Below, piece by piece: positions 31,901 to 40,440 of a stretch of DNA of 64,000 bases. The notes beneath the pieces were generated by a model. It was not told where the DNA came from. It did no database searches and was given only the letters and a program-made list of their open reading frames with translations. Positions within the stretch are counted from its first letter, which is position 1; every line of letters begins with the position of its first letter. The DNA is from Corella eumyota. Taxonomy: Eukaryota > Chordata > Ascidiacea > Phlebobranchia > Corellidae. Both the position numbers and the translations under genes were made by a program. The stretch lies in the NCBI GenBank assembly GCA_963082875.1, contig OY720099.1:496001-560000 (forward strand). The letters are read 5' to 3'.

Positions 31901-34900
31901 TCGTAATAACAAATTATGTTTGGGTGGTTTAACATTGCCAGCACTCTGGTCTGTAGGATGGAAAAGTTACTTTGCCAAGTTTATCAAAATTTGTTTAAAT
32001 ATAATAAAACACCCATTTTTAAAAAAAAATACTGTGAGCCAAAATAAATATTTTCAAAAATTTTTATGCTATATATCATGAAGCTTAGTGGTTGATAAAG
32101 ATATAGTTAGAACTTTCGTCTGTGATACATGGGTAACATATGTAATCTAAATATTTACATAACTTAATTGAACACTTAAATTTTTATGACATACAGCTCA
32201 TAAAAACTGTAATTTTCAACTGTTTTAAATAGAAGAAACTTGGAACTTAATTTTACCTCATTCATGGCCATCAACCTCTCCTGTCCATTTAACTCAGTCA
32301 TGTTTATTTCTTTTAACACAACCAGTGAGTTGTCGTCCTTCTTCTTATACAACACTGCTGTGCCAAATGCTCCTGTAAAATAAATTTACATTTATCAATG
32401 TTAAAATAAGCTAAAATCTATATATATACTTTAATTGCAATGTGTTTTAGTAGGAGTAAAACCCAAGACCCCTACAGGCAATAATAAAATGATATGGCCA
32501 GTAAATAAGCTATACCTTAATTTAAAAATTTAATCTTTTTACAATTTAGTCGTAGTAGGATTCAAACCCAAGACCCTTTGGGCCATTGCAAATTACACAG
32601 CCAGTTAGCCATAAAAAAATAAAAGTTAGGTTCTTTTTGGCTCCAATTTTTTAATGATGGCAAACACTGCATGATTGTTACAATAACAAAAACATAACCA
32701 TTGTTAACTTCAAACTAGGTCAGAGCAATAACAGTTCACAAATTTAAATTGTTAAGTCAACTTGCACTTAAAGGACAATTCAAAATTTAACTAAAAATAA
32801 TAAACTTACAAAATTTTCATTTCTTACCTTTTCCAACCATTCTGATCTTTTCAAAAAGATCGATTGTTTGGTAAGAACCATTACTCCAACTCCGCAGTTT
32901 GTCTGATTTAAAATATATTTCGCTTACGGAAACCCTGTTGCCGTTTAATTCAACAAATGTGTCCGAACCCAGAAGCTCCTTTGATATTGAAACCGGAACC
33001 CCTAAAAAAAGTCAAAAAAGAAAAGTTTAACCAATCTGAGTTATTCGAATTGTTTTAACAATTAGAATATAAAGCCTGTCATTTAACAACAAAGATATAA
33101 CAGATATTTAGAAAACAGAAATGCCTAATGTAAGGGATTAAACCCACCAAGTAGTTTATTGAGTTGTGAAACAAATGTGTTTTGAAGTTGGGATCCTGTT
33201 GCCATCAAATCCAACCGACAATTCCTTGATTTTACATCAACAAATTTGCTGAATAATATACTGAAGAATTTACCTAAAAAAAGTAGATGAAAAGGTTAAC
33301 ATGTAACACAAAAAGTGTATTACAACACTAGCTAGCAATAAAGATAACTTAAATTATTTAAAACTTTAAAAACGCTAGCCAACAGACCACCCTATGATCA
33401 TGATTTAGTCACAACTTTCAACTAATATTTGCTGCTAGAATACATGTATATCTATATAATAAGGTTTATTAAGCTCTATTACATATTTAACTTAAGTAGT
33501 TAGTTTAAGTTTTTCTGCATTTTTTTTTGTTTTATTTTTTTAATATTACAATAATGCGACGGGAAACAATGACAAAATCAATTTAATGATTTAAAACATG
33601 CCAAAAGTAATAACGTTTACACAAAGATTTTATAGTACATTATGACATGGTCACCAAACCCAGATTTAGATTCTTTATTTAACACAAAAGTGTCTCAATT
33701 ACGCATTTAAACATTAAGTAACATCTAAGACACAATAAGTTTAAACTCACCAGGCCACTGTTGTGATGAAATATCTGGACTTAATCCCAAACTTCCTTTG
33801 TTGTTGTTTGAGTGGACAATCAGCATTCCACTCGACTTGCAAGTTAACATACAAGCAACTGATTCAACCTGGGTGAAAATAAGGAAAATTTTGTTCAAAA
33901 ATGTAAAGCATATTTTACAAAAGCAATCAGAACTTGTTTAGTTAGATGATGATAAACAAAACTGAACCGGCAGCGTGGGGTAGTAGTAAGAACACTTGCT
34001 ACACCGCTAATGAGGTCGTGGGTTCAATCCCCACTGATCTCATGCTGTAGCTCCCTTGAGTAAGGTGCTATAAACGGTGTGAACTCCTGCTGAGCCAGCA
34101 CTTAATCAGCAGCATAATTACCGGGCAATTATAATCTCTATAATATCCCAAACTGCCACAGGCAACTCAAGACTGGTTCGGAGTAACTGATGTTACTCTA
34201 TGTTTAAGTCGCGCATTCGACTTTCCCACATCAAGGATAAAAATATATACAAAAAAATGGAATAAAATTGATACCAGTACATAAGAAATCCAACCAAAAA
34301 CAGCTTTTTTAAATAAAAATATAAAATATATAGTTGGTGAGATATTGATTTAAATACTTGAATAAAAAAATAAACTCAAGTAAGGCTTTTTTATTTAAAG
34401 ACGATTTAATTTAACATAATCACCTTTTGTCCTGTGTCCAAAGAAGCACAAATAAGAGACAGAAGTGAATCAAAAGTAACGGTTTCATAATTATAAAGAA
34501 CAGCAACAACATTTTGGTTCACTGATTTCTCAAGTACTGCGGCATATTTACATCTGCTCGAGATTAGCAGCAATCTTGTAGCGGGTTGTAATGATGAACT
34601 GATTCTAAAATTAAAAAAAATATCAAGTTTGAATAACCAGTTAACTTTTGGTAGTTCGGGATATTATAGGTTGATTATAAATAGTTGATAATTAAGCTGC
34701 TGATTAAGTGTTGGCACAGCAGAAGTTCATACCGTTTATAGCGCCTTAATCAAAGGCCCTACTGCGTTAGAGCAGTGGAAACCAAACCCAGGACCTTATG
34801 AAGAGTAGGAAGGGTTCTTACCACTACACCATGCTGCCGGCAAGGATTCTTAAAGGTGCTACAGCAGAATAGCATGGGGGATCAAACCCAAGACCTCATA

Positions 34901-35226
34901 TAGTGTAGCCAAGTGTTTTAACCACTACATTACACTGCTGGTTACACATTTTTACATAAGATGCAAATTTTCTACCTTGCTCCGCTTTTGTTGTTAATTA
35001 TCGTCGTCGGTTCCTTGACGTTCATTCCAGACACTGAGCAACTTCTTCCTACACTTTTACTTGGTTGATTTGTGTTTGTGACGTCATTATTAGAGTGATT
35101 GTTAGTGTTTTGTGATGTCACATTTGTTTGTTTTGGTCGAGGAGAAACACTCCGTGAACGTTGGGGTTTTACTTTCAGAATGTTGAGCTTTTTTGGAGGA
35201 GTATTTCGTTCATCTCTTAACATCAT
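22998..35226 (-). CDS. NEK9: NEK9-like kinase: DUF4347-like N-terminus, NEK kinase, RCC1 repeats, coiled coil
   Basis: 28 exons, 1267 aa. Exons: 34976-35226, 34424-34604, 33751-33868, 33148-33273, 32828-33001, 32257-32372, 31819-31950, 31151-31352, 30429-30666, 29870-30086, 29546-29700, 28975-29179, 28437-28575, 27688-27788, 27486-27610, 27314-27401, 26664-26836, 26527-26588, 26287-26410, 25362-25518, 24859-24978, 24489-24547, 24366-24419, 24216-24306, 23843-23933, 23678-23741, 23397-23574, 22998-23060. An in-frame TAA directly precedes the start ATG. Residues 1-83 are S/R-rich; 85-255 resemble DUF4347 (LLLISSRCKYAAVLEKS, LIVHSNNNKGSLGL, LDLMATGS); about 272-520 is the kinase (GKGAFGTAV, VVLKEI, LHRDLKTANIFL, GDFGVSK, GTPHYISPE). 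Residues 585-880 are RCC1 repeats (YSWGENTYGQLGQG, IYSWGSGEHGRLG); 1188-1247 is a K/E-rich coiled coil. By family it is a mitotic spindle/centrosome NIMA-related kinase whose RCC1 part restrains the kinase. Introns are full of RepA and RepB. Confidence 0.93.
23098..23385 (+). repeat. RepA SINE
   Basis: Complete but diverged copy with tRNA head (gccatgtagtggttagaac) in the last NEK9-like intron. Confidence 0.8.
25585..25748 (+). repeat. RepB element
   Basis: Contains ctgttgtttatggtgcatgg, gcaaacaaatattagttgag and gttgtgaccatattagg. NEK9-like intron. Confidence 0.75.
25772..26034. mobile_element. MITE-like inverted-repeat element, 263 bp
   Basis: The left end aaaagcccgttcacacgaca pairs with aaaggcccgttcacatgg at the right end (opposite strand). 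Inner parts are also partly palindromic around acaaaactttac. There is no ORF. It lies within a NEK9-like intron. Confidence 0.75.
27040..27205 (-). repeat. Second tRNA-like repeat, unrelated to RepA
   Basis: On minus, tggtagtgtggtatagcagt (A-box-like) is followed by aaaggtttcgggttcaagct (B box, GGGTTCAAG), then a short AT-rich tail. The single copy here suggests a different tRNA-derived SINE or a decayed tRNA. Confidence 0.55.
27885..28158 (+). repeat. RepA SINE
   Basis: Complete copy (accggcagcacagtccctac head; cctgggtttgaaccccagt B box) abutting the 3' side of a NEK9-like intron. Confidence 0.8.
28686..28845 (+). repeat. RepB element
   Basis: tataggcctttaaaacgaat, ctgccatttgtggtgtgcag and gggagttgtgaccatatt blocks. 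Confidence 0.75.
29258..29497 (-). repeat. RepA SINE, head partly lost
   Basis: Reverse copy from ttattctcaatgtggaaagg to gcagttaggattgaatc. It is truncated in the tRNA head. Confidence 0.75.
29705..29872. repeat. 34-bp tandem repeat spanning an intron 5' end
   Basis: About five units of cagtgttcccaaacaattta plus ccttaaaatt. The exon 29870-30086 donor (GGTAAATTG on minus) lies in the terminal unit, so each unit carries a copy of the donor-like sequence. Confidence 0.8.
30132..30420 (-). repeat. RepA SINE
   Basis: Full reverse copy from tttatgcccaatgtggaagg to the tRNA head ctataccacgctgctgg. It ends a few bases before the next NEK9-like exon. Confidence 0.8.
30745..30868 (-). repeat. RepA SINE 3' half, reverse
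   Basis: Covers gtggaaagattgacttcaca to tatttgcccaataatt and stops abruptly where the next copy starts in the opposite orientation. Confidence 0.75.
30869..31048 (+). repeat. RepA SINE 3' two-thirds, forward
   Basis: Covers cctttgagtacagcac to gatatatacaaaaaaa. With the preceding reverse piece it makes an inverted pair. Confidence 0.75.
31428..31712 (-). repeat. RepA SINE
   Basis: Full reverse copy with a well-kept tRNA head (gaattgaacccacgacctca; cgctagaccatgctgccgg). Confidence 0.85.
32060..32175 (+). repeat. RepB element, diverged
   Basis: tcatgaagcttagtggttga, gtctgtgatacatgggtaac, then a decayed remainder. Confidence 0.6.
33375..33485 (-). repeat. RepB element, truncated
   Basis: cacaactttcaactaatatt and gctgctagaatac, then tatataataaggtttatt. 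Confidence 0.55.
33520..33662 (-). repeat. RepC element
   Basis: acaataatgcgacgggaaac, caatttaatgatttaaaac and gacatggtcaccaaaccc blocks. Confidence 0.8.
33963..34253 (+). repeat. RepA SINE, best-preserved forward copy
   Basis: Head ccggcagcgtggggtagtag, B box gtcgtgggttcaatcccc, full body and A-tail. NEK9-like intron. Confidence 0.87.
34640..34943 (-). repeat. RepA SINE with duplicated tRNA head
   Basis: A 3'-truncated reverse copy ends in a tRNA head at about 34845. It is followed at once by a second reverse tRNA head (ggatcaaacccaagacctca ... ccactacattacactgctgg) ending about 34943. Confidence 0.75.
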
Positions 35227-35335
35227 TTAAATTGAAAATTAATGAATCACAATTCAAAACAAATCCTTGCATAAGATCATTTATTTCAAGTCTGCAAAAA
35301 ATCAAAAATTTTTTTTATATAAATCCAATCTTTAT

Positions 35336-35551
35336 CTTTTTTTTTGTATTTATTATTTACAATGTGAAAAGGTCAACTTCATGACCTAAACATAGAGTAC
35401 CCAGTAATTAACCTATCTTTATCCTCGATGTGGGAAAGTCGAATGCGCGACCTATACATAGAGTAACATTAGTTACTCCGACCCAGTCTGCCAGTCTTAA
35501 GTCTGTAAGTTGAGTTATGTAGTTTGAGATATTATAGAAGTGTTCTTACCA
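35336..35551 (-). repeat. Two overlapping partial RepA copies
   Basis: A short 3' piece (35336-35400) runs into a second copy beginning tttatcctcgatgtgggaaa. The second breaks off at gatattatagaag. It lies in the NEK9/MMAB intergenic region. Confidence 0.7.
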
Positions 35552-36049
35552 ATAATTTTCTGTAATGAACTAACACGAAAATATTAATTTTATTTTCAAA
35601 CTCTTTGCAATACTTTTTGGTTTTAATTTTAAACTTCCTCAAAAGTTAATTCGCAAATTTTAGTTGGCATTTGGTGGCGATGGTTACGTAAGAGGTGATT
35701 TCCCATGTTAACCAGCGCCGCGTCGCGGTGATGACTTGTGACGTAACAATGATGCTATGTATGACGTCATAACAGCACGTTTTTCACTTTATAAAAACGC
35801 CTAAAACTAAGAAGGGAATTATTTTTAGTTTTAAGAAATCGTAATTATGAATTTTTACAGGTTTTAGTTAAAAACAAATCTTGTTATCCTCATATTCTGG
35901 AATAAAATACGCGGGATATAGTTTCTCTTCAATGTGCGTTTGTTTTCGTTAAAATTAAAAACAATTTAAACAGCTTAAACTTTAATTTAAGGTGTTTATA
36001 ACAACTCAAAGCATATAAGCATTCTATTGAAGTAATTAGTAGAATAACT
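35552..36049. promoter_or_regulatory. Likely bidirectional promoter of NEK9-like and MMAB genes
   Basis: The genes are divergent, with start codons 823 bp apart. Outside the RepA debris the interval holds a less AT-rich patch at about 35690-35730 and a perfect CRE palindrome TGACGTCA at 35762-35769, plus gtgacgtaac at about 35738. No TATA box was identified with confidence. Confidence 0.5.
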
Positions 36050-36817
36050 ATGGCTGCCAAAAAGCTAATACTAGCTTACAACCAAACATTTTCACACGGT
36101 TTAAGAAATAACGTTTTTAACCGAGTTAATCAAACAACATATTCTCCAGTCAGAACAAAATCAACTATTTACACAAAAGGGGGCGACAAGGGGACATCTG
36201 CTCTGTTCACGGGGGAAAGAAGGCCAAAATATGACCCTGTGTTTGAAGGTTTAGGTAACGTTGATGAACTTAGTTGTAATATCGGAATGGCGCGCGAAAA
36301 TTTACTTGAATCGTGGCAGAAAGAAAACTTTGAGGACTTGAACTTCCGTTTGGAGAAAATACAATGTGTTTTGCAGGATATTGGGTCCTGTGTTGCAACA
36401 CCAACGGACAACTCTTCTGAAAAACATATTGAACGAACAAATTTTGATGAAAACTTAATTGTTGAACTTGAAACAATAATTGATGAATACACAGAACAGT
36501 TACCCGAACTTAAAAACTTTATACTGCCATCTGGTGGCAAAGGGAGTTGTAGTCTTCATATTTCCCGGAGTATTTGTCGAAGAGCAGAGAGGAGTTTATC
36601 CTCACTAGTTTTAGAAAACAAAGTTAACGAGAACGCTTATAAATATTTAAACCGTTTAAGTGATTTCTTGTTCACTGCAGCAAGATATGTGGCAACCATG
36701 GAAGGACAACCTGAGATTATTTATAAAAAACCTAAACTTAAAGAAGAGAAAGATAATAAAGAACAAATAGAAGAAAGCAAAATTGAAAATGAACCAAAAA
36801 CTGATTCTGAAAAATAA
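36050..36817 (+). CDS. MMAB: Cob(I)alamin adenosyltransferase, mitochondrial
   Basis: 255 aa, single exon. It transfers the 5'-deoxyadenosyl group of ATP to cob(I)alamin to make adenosylcobalamin for methylmalonyl-CoA mutase in mitochondria. The PduO-type signature is clear: TKGGDKGTSALFTGERRPK (residues 42-60, ATP binding), GNVDELSCNIG, FILPSGG, RSICRRAERSL and YLNRLSDFLFTAARY. Residues 1 to about 37 are basic and Ser/Thr/Asn-rich without acids, fitting a transit peptide. The last 30 residues are a K/E-rich tail beyond the conserved domain. It is the first gene of a plus-strand run with UBL5 and SLX1; the gap to UBL5 is 138 bp. Confidence 0.95.
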   Translation: MAAKKLILAYNQTFSHGLRNNVFNRVNQTTYSPVRTKSTIYTKGGDKGTSALFTGERRPKYDPVFEGLGNVDELSCNIGMARENLLESWQKENFEDLNFRLEKIQCVLQDIGSCVATPTDNSSEKHIERTNFDENLIVELETIIDEYTEQLPELKNFILPSGGKGSCSLHISRSICRRAERSLSSLVLENKVNENAYKYLNRLSDFLFTAARYVATMEGQPEIIYKKPKLKEEKDNKEQIEESKIENEPKTDSEK

Positions 36818-36928
36818 TTGTTAATTTTAATTGTGTATTTATTACCTAGGTATTGTAACTGTTTTGTGTCGCTTTTTTCTCTTTTGTAAAGGATCCAATA
36901 TTTATTAAACCATTCTTTTTTTCTATCC

Positions 36929-36930
36929 AG
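36929..36930 (+). promoter_or_regulatory. Candidate trans-splice acceptor upstream of UBL5
   Basis: A T-rich tract (ttctttttttctatccag) ends in AG 25 nt before the UBL5 ATG with no upstream exon in sight. In an ascidian operon this is where a spliced leader would be joined. Inference. Confidence 0.45.
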
Positions 36931-36955
36931 GATTTTATTAATTTGTTTGTAAATA

Positions 36956-37177
36956 ATGATTGAAATCACATGCAACGATCGACTAGGTAAGAAGGTTCGT
37001 GTAAAGTGCAACAGTGACGATACAATCGGAGATTTAAAGAAGTTGGTCGCAGCACAAACTGGCACAAGAGCTGATAAAATTGTCCTTAAAAAGTGGTATA
37101 CAATATTCAAGGATCATATTACATTGGGAGATTATGAGATTCATGATGGAATGAACATTGAATTATATTACCAATAA
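36956..37177 (+). CDS. UBL5: Ubiquitin-like protein 5 (Hub1)
   Basis: 73 aa, the exact family length, single exon. It differs from my memory of the human protein at only a handful of positions ([64 protein letters not shown]). The C-terminus is YYQ with no diglycine, as expected for this non-conjugated modifier of the spliceosome (partner Snu66/SART1). Its stop codon overlaps an AATAAA hexamer (CAATAAAC), and SLX1 starts 29 bp later. Confidence 0.97.
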   Translation: MIEITCNDRLGKKVRVKCNSDDTIGDLKKLVAAQTGTRADKIVLKKWYTIFKDHITLGDYEIHDGMNIELYYQ

Positions 37178-37206
37178 ACTTTCATAATTTACAAACAATT
37201 TATAAA

Positions 37207-38076
37207 ATGGTGATCGCAATTGACAATTTTTTTGGCTGTTATTTATTGTATTGTACCGATAAAAAATACAAAGGCCGGACCTATATTGGTTTTACTGTTA
37301 ACCCAGAACGTAGAATAACACAACATAATGCGGGTAAACATAAAGGGGGGGCTTGGAAAACTAGTGGTAAAGAATGGGACATGACTTTAATTGTTCACGG
37401 TTTTCCTTCAGATATTTCAGCTTTACGTTTTGAATGGGCATGGCAAAATCCCAAAATATCTCGAAGACTAAAACATGTGGCTGGGAAAAGTCGTAAAGAG
37501 ACACCATATCAATACAGGGTTCGTGTTATGGCGAATATGTTATGTGTTACTCCATGGAGAATGCTGCCTCTTACAGTTCGATGGTTGAAACAAGAATATT
37601 ACATTGATTTAAACCCAACTGCACCTAACCATATGCCAATTGCTTATGGTCCTGTTACTGCTAAAGTTAAAAAGCATAAACAAGTAAAAGAAAAGCCTGA
37701 AAAAATTGGTGAAACTGTTGATATAGAGCCCAAATCTTCTTCTGATAACGACAGCGATAGTTCAACTGAATGTATGTCTTTAATGCAACGTTTAACACAA
37801 AAAACTAAACCTAAAACCAAGCAAAAACCAATTAGTAAACAACATTGTAGTGTATGCAATCTACCATTATTAGAAACTGACAAACAACTAAATTGTTTAA
37901 ACGAAAATTGCACAGCGGTATCACATTTAATTTGCCTTTCTAAACATTTTCTTAAACATGCGCCAACGTTTCAACTTCTTCCAGTGGAGGGAAAATGTCC
38001 GAAATGTGATGTTCAAGTTATCTGGGGCGATGTAATAAGACATAACCAAGGTTTTCACCAATATATTAACCCGTGA
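37207..38076 (+). CDS. SLX1: SLX1 structure-specific endonuclease catalytic subunit
   Basis: 289 aa, single exon. The N-terminal GIY-YIG nuclease domain is clear: GCYLLYCTD (the GIY position reads GCY, usual for SLX1), TYIGFTVNPERRITQHNAG with the catalytic arginine, and FEWAWQNP with the catalytic glutamate. Residues about 155-200 form a low-complexity linker. A C-terminal RING/PHD-type finger (CSVCNLPL, CTAVSHLICL, GKCPKCDVQVIWGDVI) provides the SLX4-binding part. It resolves branched DNA such as Holliday junctions and flaps together with SLX4. It is the third gene of the MMAB-UBL5-SLX1 run and converges on RPRD1. Confidence 0.95.
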   Translation: MVIAIDNFFGCYLLYCTDKKYKGRTYIGFTVNPERRITQHNAGKHKGGAWKTSGKEWDMTLIVHGFPSDISALRFEWAWQNPKISRRLKHVAGKSRKETPYQYRVRVMANMLCVTPWRMLPLTVRWLKQEYYIDLNPTAPNHMPIAYGPVTAKVKKHKQVKEKPEKIGETVDIEPKSSSDNDSDSSTECMSLMQRLTQKTKPKTKQKPISKQHCSVCNLPLLETDKQLNCLNENCTAVSHLICLSKHFLKHAPTFQLLPVEGKCPKCDVQVIWGDVIRHNQGFHQYINP

Positions 38077-38346
38077 TTTTACCACCAATGTTGTATAATG
38101 TTAATTACTGTATCTATATCGAATCATGATTGACAAAAATAACAATTTGTTGTTTAATCTCTGTGTTTAATCAAATAAGAAATAAGCAAAATTTACAAAA
38201 CACAAACACAATTTCTTGTGCTGACTTGCACCCAAAATATAATATTCAATTTCAAGCCAGAACATTCACACTTTTTACATAATACTGGGTCAACAATAAA
38301 ACATAAACCTAACAAAGTGTTAATACCAGTAAAATTTTTCAAAGTT

Positions 38347-39384
38347 TTAGTTAAACAAATCACCAGCAGAGGGCAGTGGAGCTAAACCTCCGGTTACACT
38401 TGGCAGCATAGTTAGATCAGGAAGATTTTGAATGTGGGATTTTAGTTCTTTTCTTACTTCCGACACTTTATTAAATTTATCTTTGTAGTCTGCAAGTTTA
38501 ACTTCAGACTCTTGCATTAAACTTTTCTGCTGTCGGATAAAGTCAGTCAGCATTCTCGCCACTTGGCGGCGCTGGTCAATTTCCCCGACCAATCTCGAGT
38601 TGTAGTCTGCAAGAAGAGAACATGCTTCATCGACTATCTTCGATAATCGTTCAACTGTATCACGATCTGATATTTGTTCCAATCTAGAAACATCTTGGAC
38701 CTCAGGCGGTAAACTTGCGATTTTCTCACGGATAACTGCATCACTAGAGGCAGCAGATTCAAGTTCGAGTAAAACTTTTGCAAGTTCTTCTGGCTCAGGG
38801 GGGTCATGGGGCGACAAGGTCAAATAATCGTCCTCAGCATTTTCGTCAATAAGTTCGTCCAGACGACTTTTCTTTAAAGTAATTTTTGGTTCACTAACAT
38901 CGGTTGTGGGCTCAACTTTTTCAGGTTTACGACGCTTTGAAGCACTTTTTTTTACCACAGGTTTCGTTGAGCCCCCTTTTGATGTAAACACATTGTTTAT
39001 CGATTGTTTTATCTGTGAGATATAATCTGAAGTATAGATTGTTCTTTCCACCCAAATGTTTAACATTCTTTCTATGGATGATTTAGTTTTTGTGTCAGCG
39101 TGCTTCGCAACATGGGTAAAAGCGGTGATTAAAACCCCACCAAAAGCTTTAATAAACTCGGAGCCTTTTTTTCGACTGTTTTGGATAACATCATTCCCAA
39201 GGTAGAGGAACGTTAATTTCTTTTTTGTTTTTGCTTTGATTAGCTCGGTCTGCCAAACTTGAACAATTGTCCTTGCATGTTTTCGATGATGGATCACCCA
39301 AAGTGACAAAGTTTGAATACTCTGTTGTGAATTATTTAACTCACCTAGTTTTTTAATTAACGCATTTTCAGAAAAAGTTGCCAT
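38347..39384 (-). CDS. RPRD1: RPRD1A/B-type RNA polymerase II CTD-interacting protein
   Basis: 345 aa, single exon, close to the 312-326 aa of human RPRD1A/B. Residues 1 to about 133 are a CID domain (FSENALIKKLGELNNSQQSI, LSLWVIHHRKHA, KLTFLYLGNDVIQNSRKKG). After a K/R-rich linker comes the conserved C-terminal coiled-coil region (REKIASLPPEVQDVSRLE, KELKSHIQNLPDL, GGLAPLPSAGDLF at the very end). By family it binds phosphorylated CTD heptads and helps recruit the Ser5 phosphatase RPAP2. A strong acceptor (ttttgttttacag) lies about 20 nt before the ATG on minus. This could be a 5' UTR intron or a spliced-leader site. Confidence 0.95.
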   Translation of the reverse strand: MATFSENALIKKLGELNNSQQSIQTLSLWVIHHRKHARTIVQVWQTELIKAKTKKKLTFLYLGNDVIQNSRKKGSEFIKAFGGVLITAFTHVAKHADTKTKSSIERMLNIWVERTIYTSDYISQIKQSINNVFTSKGGSTKPVVKKSASKRRKPEKVEPTTDVSEPKITLKKSRLDELIDENAEDDYLTLSPHDPPEPEELAKVLLELESAASSDAVIREKIASLPPEVQDVSRLEQISDRDTVERLSKIVDEACSLLADYNSRLVGEIDQRRQVARMLTDFIRQQKSLMQESEVKLADYKDKFNKVSEVRKELKSHIQNLPDLTMLPSVTGGLAPLPSAGDLFN

Positions 39385-39940
39385 ATTATCACACTATTAG
39401 ATGATGACTGTAAAACAAAAATAAATACTATCAAAAACAGTAGGTAAATCTTTAAAAAAGTTAACACTAAAAAAGATTAAACTTTATCGAGGTAGCTTTA
39501 TGACAGGCTATTAAACTGCAAAACTCAACTTTTTATCCCAAAGATTAACGTCTGTAACAATTTAGCAATTGCCAATACTTAATACCAAATTAAACAAGTT
39601 AACTGATAAAAAAAACTTTATAATGTCCGTAAAGTTTACGTAATTTATGCCTACATGCAGTAGACCAAAGTTCTAACTTCATAGAACTGCTATACCATTA
39701 CAAACACATGACTTTGCCAACGCTGCAGTAAACAACCTAGCTTGTAAAATGCACGTGAGAAAACACAATGTTCCGGAAAATGAGAGAACTTAACCAAACT
39801 TAAAATGATAAAAACTAAAATGGTAGAACTTGATTCGGTAACTTGAAAATGTATATGATCGCCATACGCAAAATGGCCGCTAATTAAATTAAACTTTAAA
39901 GATATAATGTGTATTTAAAAAAACTTAATAAGGTTTTAAG
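39385..39940. other. RPRD1 upstream region
   Basis: No gene is seen. AT-rich, presumably the RPRD1 promoter. A motif aaaatggccgctaatt lies near 39870. Confidence 0.4.
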
Positions 39941-39944
39941 TAGG

Positions 39945-40440
39945 CAAAACTCTATAACCAACTAACACTATTTAGTCTATAAAACAAAACTAGCTCTACT
40001 ACACAACAAGCGCAACACATCTACCAAAAAACTAGCATGAGACCTGCAAACAACAACGAGCATAAGTCTAAGCTCTATAACCAACTAGCTTCACTCAGTA
40101 TATAACGAACAAATATAAATTTACACTCAACTAACGCAAGACATCCACCTAAAAACCTAGCGAACAATTTAACTACTAAGACTGACGACCTAACTACTAA
40201 GACTGAACCGCAAGACATCTACCAAAAAACCTAGCAAACGACATGAAGACAACGACGGGCATAAGTCCAAGCTCTTTGACCAACTAGACTCACTTGATCT
40301 GTAACAAACAAAACTATTATACACACAACTAACGCAAAACATCTACCAAAAAACCTAGCTAGGGACCTAACTACTAAAACCGACAAAAACGCTAAAACTA
40401 CCAAGAAACCTAGGGAGAGACCTAACTACTGAGACTTTGG
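39945..40440. repeat. Degenerate tandem array, units of about 70-125 bp
   Basis: Repeated blocks: gcaagacatctaccaaaaaa followed by cctagc (starts near 40011, 40137, 40210 and 40331), ctaactactaagactga, and taagtctaagctctataacc followed by aactag (39950, 40060, 40250). No ORF. Confidence 0.7.

Noticed and set aside
32430-32600. Two minus-strand B-box-like segments (gattcaaacccaagaccc)
   Set aside because: Too short and decayed to assign to a repeat family or to call tRNAs.
36169-36540. 123-codon minus ORF inside MMAB
   Set aside because: Antisense shadow of the strongly recognised MMAB coding sequence.
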